DNA from: a virus
Virus record (IMG/VR): IMGVR_UViG_3300032238_000317
Location: 1-56,992 of that record
Direction: 5' to 3' (one strand)
DNA length: 56,992 nucleotides
Part shown: positions 50,239-56,992 of the stretch, one piece after another
Layout of the letters: every line of letters begins with the position of its first letter
How positions within the stretch are numbered: the stretch's first letter is position 1
Translations under genes and position numbers: made by a program
Notes under the pieces: model-generated
Told to the model about the DNA's origin: nothing
Database searches by the model: none
What the model saw: the letters and a program-made list of their open reading frames with translations, nothing else

Positions 50239-51858
50239 TGGATCCGCCAATGTCCAGCCATTTCCCTGTTCGTCTATCTCCAAATCTGGATCTATACCCG
50301 TTTCTATAAAACCAAAGGGAGTAAGTTCATCTTCTAGTTGTTTTAATTTTTCATCAAACACTTGCTTACGAATATCCATATTAGCAAGATCTTTGAAGTA
50401 GTTCTGTGTACTCAACCAGCAGAACAGAACCAAGCACATTACAAGGTCATCGTTGTGTCCAGTATCTGCTTCATATGAATGGTTTTTGGATGTAAACGAT
50501 ACAAGTTCTTGCACGATGTCGTAATCTGTAAAAATTAATTTATCATCTTCTACGAATGATTTTAGCAACGAACATCCCAAACGCTTGACTGCTTTGGTTG
50601 TACGAATACCCAACTGACTCTCAGATGCACCGAATCCACCATCAAGAGTTTGACCTTTTCTGCCACGAACAGAAGTCACCAAAACATTATCATATTCCAA
50701 TTCGTTATACAGTAAGTCCGCCACTTGTCCGCCAATATCGTTGATTTCTACCAATATAAATGCATCGTTGAACTTTCTAGCAACTGGGTATATTGCATTA
50801 GGATATACCATCGGTGACATTTCATTATTTCTAAATATCGCAACTACCTTGTATGGTACTCTGGTTATGTCTATGACTGTAAATGCATGGTAGTCCAGAT
50901 TGTTTCCTCTGGAGGTATCTACCGTCATAACATAAGTGTGTCCAATCTTTGGTTCTTCATATACCTTCAATCCATTTTCATCTTTATAGATTGGAGATTT
51001 AAATGTCAAAGTCTTTAACTTAGAAGCAGATATCAGGGTATTGGAACTACCAATAAAATCACATTCGAATTCCTGACGGAATTGCTCTTCGGAAGTATTG
51101 CGAATCTGCTGTTCTTTCCATTTAGCATCACGACCTGGAATGTCCGACCAATGCACCTCTACAGGTACGAACTCGTTTCTCTTCTCCTCTGCTTCCACCC
51201 AAAGTTTGTAAAACATATTCAATCCCTTGGGAGTCGATACAATTACTACTTTGGTGGTAGTACCAGAAGAAATAGTAGGATATGCAGAACTAAAGAAGTC
51301 TTCTGCTATGCCTGGGGGGACGAACGCAAACTCGTCCAGAAGAATCAGATTGTAAGAACCACCACGAATAGCAGAAGATGAGGTTGCTGATGCTACTACT
51401 TTGGAACCATTTTCTAAAATAATAGAACCCTTGTTCCACTCACCTACACCTTGCTGAATCCATTTGGGTAGGTATTCGTAAGCAGTCTTGATCTTTGTAA
51501 GCAGATCACGGGCAACCGCTTGTTTGTTTGCCAAAATAGCAACATTCACGCTAGGATTGAAAAGAATATAATGTAAAATATATGATACTACGGTCGTGGA
51601 CTTACCAGACTGACGAGGTAGTTTTGCTATGGTAAAACGATTATCATGTATAGTCTGTACTATATTTTTCTGAAAATCGTACATCTTGAAGGGAACAAGT
51701 CCCTTGTCTACATTTACGATTCTAATATATTTTTCAATAAAGTAATTAGGATCCTGAGAGCATTTGATATACTCTTCTACCTGCTCTTGGGTAAAATTAA
51801 TTGGTACATTAGCAGGTTTTAGGTTTTGGTTACCAAGATATGATGTTTTTTCACTCAT
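50230..51858 (-). CDS. gp17: Terminase large subunit gp17
   Basis: A 542-residue packaging motor. ATPase: Walker A PRQSGKST (81-88) and Walker B LILLDEFAF (171-179). Nuclease: acids in MTVDTSRGNN, VEINDIGGQ and GHNDDLVM. T4 gp17 has 610 residues. It starts with an ATGA overlap on gp16. Confidence 0.97.
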   Translation of the reverse strand: MSEKTSYLGNQNLKPANVPINFTQEQVEEYIKCSQDPNYFIEKYIRIVNVDKGLVPFKMYDFQKNIVQTIHDNRFTIAKLPRQSGKSTTVVSYILHYILFNPSVNVAILANKQAVARDLLTKIKTAYEYLPKWIQQGVGEWNKGSIILENGSKVVASATSSSAIRGGSYNLILLDEFAFVPPGIAEDFFSSAYPTISSGTTTKVVIVSTPKGLNMFYKLWVEAEEKRNEFVPVEVHWSDIPGRDAKWKEQQIRNTSEEQFRQEFECDFIGSSNTLISASKLKTLTFKSPIYKDENGLKVYEEPKIGHTYVMTVDTSRGNNLDYHAFTVIDITRVPYKVVAIFRNNEMSPMVYPNAIYPVARKFNDAFILVEINDIGGQVADLLYNELEYDNVLVTSVRGRKGQTLDGGFGASESQLGIRTTKAVKRLGCSLLKSFVEDDKLIFTDYDIVQELVSFTSKNHSYEADTGHNDDLVMCLVLFCWLSTQNYFKDLANMDIRKQVFDEKLKQLEDELTPFGFIETGIDPDLEIDEQGNGWTLADPYT

Positions 51859-52301
51859 TGATCAATATGTCTTATTTGTTCCAAACGACCTTTAATCAAT
51901 GCCTGTAGATCACTGGTGCTTCCTACAAAGATCGAATTATTGGTAATTTGACCCGCGCTTTGCTTGCTTTCGGGTTTATCATTTTTTATATCTTGCATTT
52001 GTTTATGCATAGTAAGCAAATCTTTGTTGACATCGGATACACTCTTAATCAGAGTAGCAACAACTTCATATGCTCTTGGTTGTTGTGTTTCCGATGCGAC
52101 CAAAAGAATACCATCAATCGCTTCTGCTCCGCGCTTGATAATATCTTTTAAATTTGTACGAATCTCTTCGTAATCTGCATCCAGATGCTTGTCTATATTT
52201 GGTTCGACTCGCTGAATTGCTTTTACTTCTGTTGGTTCTACAACTTCAACTTTTTGAAGATTGAACTCATCTTGTAAATTATCAAAATTTTTTGGTTCCA
52301 T
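51855..52301 (-). CDS. gp16: Terminase small subunit gp16
   Basis: A 148-residue helical protein in the gp16 position. The central QQPRAYEVVATLIKSVSDVNKDLLTMHKQMQDI matches the oligomerisation region of T4-type small terminases (T4 gp16, 164 residues). It regulates gp17 and selects the DNA substrate for packaging. Confidence 0.9.
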   Translation of the reverse strand: MEPKNFDNLQDEFNLQKVEVVEPTEVKAIQRVEPNIDKHLDADYEEIRTNLKDIIKRGAEAIDGILLVASETQQPRAYEVVATLIKSVSDVNKDLLTMHKQMQDIKNDKPESKQSAGQITNNSIFVGSTSDLQALIKGRLEQIRHIDQ

Positions 52302-52303
52302 AA

Positions 52304-54964
52304 TTAATAAGTTTTTATTATATTGTTATCTGACACGGGATATGATTGATTTGGATAAAAAATTAACAAATCTGGTCTAATAACATCATTATTTGTATTT
52401 ATATCTAAAGATTCTGGTATTAAATCAAAATAAGTTACATGATAAACGGAGGTGATCGTTAAATCTTGACAATTTGTTGATGTTGGATCTATATTTGCTC
52501 CACTTGATAAACTTCCCCATGTTCCAAGCAAAATACCTAAATCTTCTGGACCTACGATATTATCTCCTGATAAATCATAATCAGAATCATGCGAACCCCA
52601 ATTTGCTAATAATACAGCAAGATCCGCACCGTCAATTTTTCCATCTCCGTTATAATCTCCTCTTGACGAAGAACCACCCGCACTACTACAATTTGGATCT
52701 GGATATGTATATTCTATATCATAGGTATAGTTTAATGCTTTTGTTTTAATATATTGTCTTGTATTTTCTTTTAAAGAATATGATGATATATTTAAAGTAT
52801 TTTCTTTAAATTCACTATAAATTGTAGTTGTTAGATATTTTGTAGCATCATACGGATCTTGCATTTTAATTATTACTGCATCACCTTGATCAATATTATT
52901 AAAATTTAAATTAAATTCATAATATTGATTTGCTAAAAATTCTAAAGAAATTATACTAGAATTAGTCACATACTGAATAGTATCATATAATCTATTTTTT
53001 TCTTGTTGTAGATAAAAATCGTGCAATATGGTAAATGATTTAGATTGATCAAGAACATTCATAGGATAATAAATTAAAACTTCATAATTTGTATAGTCTA
53101 TTTGACTTTCAACCAATGCATCCAATGTTGCACTATATGTTATAGTATAATCTAAAAATGGTTCTTGTGATCCGTCTATTTTTTTTCTTATAAATTCAAA
53201 ATTCAATAGCGTTGGTTTATTTTCATATTTTTGATTACTGAAAAACTTTTTTAGAACAGAATTACTTGATAATATTGCAGAACCAGTATCAATTTGCGAT
53301 TGATTTAAAGGTATATTTTCTCTTAAATAATCATTTAATTTTAATTGATATACTAATTTTCCAGAATTACTTTTGACTACAACACCGTCATTTGATACAA
53401 CCTTTAATGCTCTTCCTATGTTTGTGAATTTATTTCGTTTATTGATATCTTGTGCTGTATAATATCCTTTAAAAGTAGAGAAAGGATAACTATACCAAAC
53501 ATCTCCTGTTAAAAATAAATTTTTAAATTGATACAATTCCGACACAGATAAATCTTCAAATATTTTATTAAATTTTATAGTATTTGGAAGATATACGGTG
53601 TCAATGACAGTATTTAAATCAACATCAAATGATATTTGTTGATGTAAAATTGAAGGAAAATTTGAATTTATAGGAGAATATGGTTCTGAAAAATTTTTAT
53701 AATTTAAAGACCTTTGTTCAATTAAATTTTTATAGTATAAATGCAAATTATCATTTAAATTAATAATATTTGGTTTGTAAAAATCTGGTAAATTTAAAAC
53801 AGTTAAAGCAAGTTCTTCCAAATAATTAAAAAATTTATTTACAAGATCAGTTGCAGTTGGCGATGTTGCTTTATTTATATTTACAATTGGATATATTTCT
53901 GGAAAAGTTATTGTAGTTCCACCTAAAAATACATCAATATTATTTGCTTCTCGTATAAAGTGACAAGAAGAAGAATCTCCAACTACTGGTCCGCTCGGCG
54001 CTCCATAAAATTCAATTAATTTTTTTATTTTTAAATCATCAGAATCTGTTTCCAATATAATATTATTGGTATTTAAATTATTTAAAATTATAGAATTAAA
54101 ATTATCTTTAGTTAAATAATACATGCTCGATTTTAACGATACTGTATTAATTGGAGTTATAGAAGTACCTCTAATATAATTGTTTTGATCAATAGTATGA
54201 ACAGTCAGATATTTTTGAATATCAGATACATCAATATCTGCAAAAACACTATCAGAAAATATATAAGGATAATTTGCAGTAGAAGGAAATGGCGTACTTG
54301 TAATCATAAACATATCATCAGTTACAAAACACCCAACCACTTCTTCCGCAGATGCCATCTGAAATCTTACTCTTAGCGACTCCGTTATATCTTCTGCTGT
54401 AAAAATTCCTTGATCTTTTCTTACCAACCATATTTTATTAATATCACTACCATATCCTCTTCTTGTTAATTCAGCATGAGTTCCTATTACTATTACTGCT
54501 TCTGCCACTCTTGCGGTCTGAGATCCGTCATTTAAAAGCATTTGACCACAATAATTAAATAATATACTTATTCCGCCATTATTCTCATCTGTGCCTGGAA
54601 AATTCAAAAAGTGTTTGTTTGTTCTTGTAATACTTCTGCTCAGTATGGTTATTCTTGAACCGTTGTTGTCGTTTCCAAGATAACCATTAAAATGCACTTC
54701 ATTGTTTGATTTGTAATTTAAAAAACCAACCCAATTAGGTTTACTTGATGCCAAAATACTTGCAGGATTCCAACCAGTTATTGCTCTATTTGATGAGTTG
54801 GTCGAAGAATTATCTGGAGAAACACCCCGACTGTTTCCATATCCATACAAATAAAGTCCACTTAATTCTTTATAAAATCCTGCTATGAAATTTGGTTCTC
54901 TTCCAAGAACCTGTGTGTCGGTTGGAGATAGTTGTATGGAAATACTATTATTGGGAAAATGCAT
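52304..54964 (-). CDS. Large virion protein with dockerin-like repeats
   Basis: An 886-residue protein between gp15 and gp16. The long Asn/Ile/Ser/Tyr-rich body (1-760) has no recognised motif and unusually A/T-rich codon use compared with neighbours. Near 769-817 two F-hand-like calcium loops stand in tandem: DYNGDGKIDGADLAVLLANWG and a degenerate DLSGDNIVGPEDLGILLGTWG, the hallmark of type I dockerin repeats. The C-terminal ~70 residues follow. There is no signal peptide. From its location it could be a neck, whisker or collar appendage. Dockerin-like ends in Planctomycete secreted proteins look similar. Confidence 0.72.
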   Translation of the reverse strand: MHFPNNSISIQLSPTDTQVLGREPNFIAGFYKELSGLYLYGYGNSRGVSPDNSSTNSSNRAITGWNPASILASSKPNWVGFLNYKSNNEVHFNGYLGNDNNGSRITILSRSITRTNKHFLNFPGTDENNGGISILFNYCGQMLLNDGSQTARVAEAVIVIGTHAELTRRGYGSDINKIWLVRKDQGIFTAEDITESLRVRFQMASAEEVVGCFVTDDMFMITSTPFPSTANYPYIFSDSVFADIDVSDIQKYLTVHTIDQNNYIRGTSITPINTVSLKSSMYYLTKDNFNSIILNNLNTNNIILETDSDDLKIKKLIEFYGAPSGPVVGDSSSCHFIREANNIDVFLGGTTITFPEIYPIVNINKATSPTATDLVNKFFNYLEELALTVLNLPDFYKPNIINLNDNLHLYYKNLIEQRSLNYKNFSEPYSPINSNFPSILHQQISFDVDLNTVIDTVYLPNTIKFNKIFEDLSVSELYQFKNLFLTGDVWYSYPFSTFKGYYTAQDINKRNKFTNIGRALKVVSNDGVVVKSNSGKLVYQLKLNDYLRENIPLNQSQIDTGSAILSSNSVLKKFFSNQKYENKPTLLNFEFIRKKIDGSQEPFLDYTITYSATLDALVESQIDYTNYEVLIYYPMNVLDQSKSFTILHDFYLQQEKNRLYDTIQYVTNSSIISLEFLANQYYEFNLNFNNIDQGDAVIIKMQDPYDATKYLTTTIYSEFKENTLNISSYSLKENTRQYIKTKALNYTYDIEYTYPDPNCSSAGGSSSRGDYNGDGKIDGADLAVLLANWGSHDSDYDLSGDNIVGPEDLGILLGTWGSLSSGANIDPTSTNCQDLTITSVYHVTYFDLIPESLDINTNNDVIRPDLLIFYPNQSYPVSDNNIIKTY

Positions 54965-54969
54965 ATATC

Positions 54970-55647
54970 TTATACCTGTTCTTCTGGATTATCTATAATA
55001 TAATTTGCATTTACAGAACGAATGATACCAGTATTGTTACTTGGACCAAATAGATTAATTCTTGCAGTAAATTCAAAATTCCACATTATCATGCGAGAAC
55101 TTCCTTCCATAGATCCTTCATAATCATTTTGAATTTCTACTGAATTTAAAACAAATGGAATATTCATTTTTTCTCCAGATTCACCAGATACTTCTTGTTT
55201 TATTGCAACCGTAAAGTCTGGAGTAAAATATGGAAGAATTTGTTCCGCGATCTGCAATCCATCATCCATGTAACGAACATATGCAGTAAGATTAAAATTT
55301 ACATTATAAGGTACTTCAATATAATTTAACTTATATGTTTCAAGTTGAGATTCTATTATTCTTTTGTTGACTGATGGTTTCTTACGAGATGCATCATATG
55401 ATATTTCTCCCATCTCAAATCCCATTCTCGGAAGAATAGTTTGTAGTACTACATTATCTTTATTTTCTTTATTTAAAGTATCTTTATATCTTTGAATAAA
55501 TTTTTCTTTACCACTATACACAATAGGTACTTTAATTTTTATATTATTTCCGTCTTGATTACGAACAACATATAAACCATCAAATAATGATCCAAATGCG
55601 ATTACTGTCTTGCGTAGTGTTGAATGATAGAATGGATCTCCGAACAT
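54970..55647 (-). CDS. gp15: Tail completion / sheath terminator gp15
   Basis: A 225-residue protein that caps the tail and joins it to the neck. MFGDPFYHSTLRKTVIAFGSLFDGLYVVRN, KIKVPIVYSGKEKFIQRYKDTLN, LQTILPRMGFEMGEISYDASRKK, YVRYMDDGLQIAEQILPYFTPDFTVAI follow T4 gp15 (272 residues) throughout. One-base TAATG overlap with gp14. Confidence 0.94.
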   Translation of the reverse strand: MFGDPFYHSTLRKTVIAFGSLFDGLYVVRNQDGNNIKIKVPIVYSGKEKFIQRYKDTLNKENKDNVVLQTILPRMGFEMGEISYDASRKKPSVNKRIIESQLETYKLNYIEVPYNVNFNLTAYVRYMDDGLQIAEQILPYFTPDFTVAIKQEVSGESGEKMNIPFVLNSVEIQNDYEGSMEGSSRMIMWNFEFTARINLFGPSNNTGIIRSVNANYIIDNPEEQV

Positions 55648-56351
55648 CAGTAATTACCTCCAGAGAATGGATCGTTCTCTGTAAAATCATATACACTTCG
55701 TGATTCTGTATTTATTTCACTATTGTTTGCAGCGGTTGCGTGATCTTTATCCTTTGCCATATTGAATTCATCAATAATACCATCATTATTGTTATCAATT
55801 TTATTGACTTGATTATTAACTGAAGTGTTAATGTCATCGTTGTTGACATTGATTTGTTCATAGGAGTACTTGACTTTCTCGCAAGTTAACATGAAGGAAT
55901 AAACCTTACCAGATTGATAGAAGTCGTAATCCTGATCTGCAAATTTAATTTCGTAGAGTCCAGAATCTAAAGGAAAATAAATCAAATCTCCTTCAGTTGG
56001 TCTTTCGATCTGTCTATCTGGGAAGTATTTTCTGAATGCAATTGTTTCGTGTATAAATCTGTCTTTAGAAACTTGTAGACGAAGAATATCTCTGTTTTCC
56101 AAACCCAGTTTGGTTATGGTTTCTTTGTCTCCATCATAACCAGTTGAAGTCTGTAGATGCATCTCTATTTGAAATGCATAACGAAACTTTGCACTTGTGT
56201 CTTCACCAAACAAAGAATCCATATTTTTAAATTCTCTTGGCATGTAAAAACAATTGATACCATGTATCTTGATTGTTTCCTTGACAAGATCATTAATCAG
56301 ATCTTGTGTTGGTCTATAACCGTGGTTGTTAAAATATGGATTTACTCCCAT
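55647..56351 (-). CDS. gp14: Neck protein gp14
   Basis: A 234-residue neck protein. MGVNPYFNNHGYRPTQDLINDLVKETIKIHGINCFYMPREF, FDQ-like FADQDYDFYQSGKVYSFMLTCEKVKYSYEQI match T4 gp14 (256 residues). The C-terminal tail has an EF-hand-like loop DNNNDGIIDEF at 186-196. Confidence 0.93.
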   Translation of the reverse strand: MGVNPYFNNHGYRPTQDLINDLVKETIKIHGINCFYMPREFKNMDSLFGEDTSAKFRYAFQIEMHLQTSTGYDGDKETITKLGLENRDILRLQVSKDRFIHETIAFRKYFPDRQIERPTEGDLIYFPLDSGLYEIKFADQDYDFYQSGKVYSFMLTCEKVKYSYEQINVNNDDINTSVNNQVNKIDNNNDGIIDEFNMAKDKDHATAANNSEINTESRSVYDFTENDPFSGGNY

Positions 56352-56352
56352 T

Positions 56353-56992
56353 TTATCCTACCATGAAGTCTGGTGGCAATTCGTAACGAGATGCCATTTC
56401 TTTTTCTAATAGATCTATTTCTGCTAGTGCTTCATTGTATATTTCCAAACCATTCAATGTCACACCACCAGCAAGAGAAATTCCATTATATTTTGATAGA
56501 TTGGAACCCCACTGCTTCTTTATAAGTGCGGTGGTATATGATTTTAGCAATCTATCATTATAGATTTCTGGATATGTGTTTGGATCAAGAATCTTATATG
56601 CTTCAAACATAAGGAAGTCGCCAGGAGTAAAATCCTTCCATTCTGTATCCAAATAGATCTTATTTGTTACTTTGCTGAAGCGTACTGTTTTTTCTGGTGT
56701 CAGATAATCTTGTAGCAATGCTAAATGTCTTTTAGTGATATCGTAATGCTGAATAGAACCCATCGTGTATCCAGAACCAGTACTGGAATATAAACCAAAC
56801 AAGTCATTCAATGCAATTTGATATTTTGCATCAAATATGTTGATACCAGCAGATCCGCCTAGTGTATTGAACATCTGAAATACTTTGACAACAGATAGAA
56901 TGGAACTACCATCAGGATCCATTGCTGGAGCAGCAAGGATTCCTTTGGATGAATCCGCAATTGTTGCTGCCTTTAGATCAATATATTTGTTG
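56353..56992 (-). CDS. gp13: Neck protein gp13 (5' end outside window)
   Basis: The C-terminal 213 residues of a gp13-like neck protein; the frame is open to the right edge (NKYIDLKAATIADSSKGILAAPAMDPDG before the internal Met), so the start lies outside the window. QMFNTLGGSAGINIFDAKYQIALNDLFGLYSS, DITKRHLALLQDYLTPEKTVRFSKVTNKIYLD, and EMASRYELPPDFMVG fit T4 gp13 (309 residues). Confidence 0.9.
   Translation of the reverse strand, partial: NKYIDLKAATIADSSKGILAAPAMDPDGSSILSVVKVFQMFNTLGGSAGINIFDAKYQIALNDLFGLYSSTGSGYTMGSIQHYDITKRHLALLQDYLTPEKTVRFSKVTNKIYLDTEWKDFTPGDFLMFEAYKILDPNTYPEIYNDRLLKSYTTALIKKQWGSNLSKYNGISLAGGVTLNGLEIYNEALAEIDLLEKEMASRYELPPDFMVG

Noticed and set aside
1-56992. tRNA genes, insertion sequences, integrase or attachment sites
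   Set aside because: No cloverleaf-like sequence, transposase, integrase or terminal inverted repeats were found; intergenic spaces are nearly all under 150 bases and fully described.

Overview
The window is a 57 kb piece of a T4-like (tevenvirus-type) myovirus genome with low GC content. No bacterial housekeeping genes, tRNAs, insertion sequences or CRISPR arrays are visible. The core gene set and order (gp43, uvsX, gp41, gp61, regA, gp62, gp44, gp45, gp46, gp47, gp55, uvsW, uvsY, gp23, gp22, gp21, gp20, gp19, gp18, gp17, gp16, gp15, gp14, gp13) is that of the T4 superfamily. The gp20 to uvsW order and the extra metabolic genes (SpeD-like, ThyX, class II ribonucleotide reductase) recall aquatic T4-like phages such as cyanophages and pelagiphages. 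The host cannot be named from the sequence. A dockerin-like repeat in one virion protein is of a type I associate with Planctomycetes, but that is only a weak hint.

All genes except one lie on the minus strand, so transcription runs from right to left. The order in that direction is as follows. (1) 56992-50230: neck and tail-completion proteins gp13, gp14, gp15, a large dockerin-bearing protein, and terminase gp16/gp17, closed by a terminator. (2) 50145-38517: sheath gp18, tube gp19, portal gp20, a gp20-overlapping structural gene, a very cysteine-rich 819-residue protein, a small core protein, protease gp21, scaffold gp22 and major capsid gp23, closed by a strong terminator. (3) 38429-22815: a tube-like protein, then uvsY, uvsW, an Sm-like protein, late sigma factor gp55, nucleases gp47/gp46, a GNAT enzyme, a DNA methyltransferase, RNase H, sliding clamp gp45, clamp loader gp44/gp62 and RegA. 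(4) 22818-14177: tail-fibre module with a 1640-residue fibre and two tandem polyglycine adhesin-like proteins. (5) 14152-4616: dUTPase, a DUF1599-type protein, DNA polymerase, a second DNA methyltransferase, UvsX, helicase, primase and ThyX. (6) 4606-388: collagen-like protein, B12-dependent ribonucleotide reductase, SpeD-like protein, a 45-residue membrane protein and a lipoprotein, ending at a terminator that overlaps the 3' end of a convergent plus-strand gene.

Most genes abut or overlap by 4 bases (ATGA or GTGA). Two promoter classes can be read directly. T4-late-type boxes (TATAAATA or GATAAATA) stand before several virion genes, regA and the Sm-like gene, matching the gp55 encoded here. 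Near-consensus sigma70 promoters (TTGACA/TTGACT, 16-17 bp, TATAAT/TATACT) lie between genes. Four of these place the predicted +1 on, or one base before, the A of the ATG, which predicts leaderless mRNAs.

Main points for follow-up are: an in-frame TAA at codon 15 of the portal gene behind a good ribosome binding site; the set of leaderless promoters; a divergent plus-strand promoter with a terminator-like hairpin that could make an antisense RNA near gp55; EF-hand/dockerin-like calcium motifs in three neck or tail proteins; a 54-cysteine protein in the head operon; and a regA leader hairpin that carries a late promoter in its loop.
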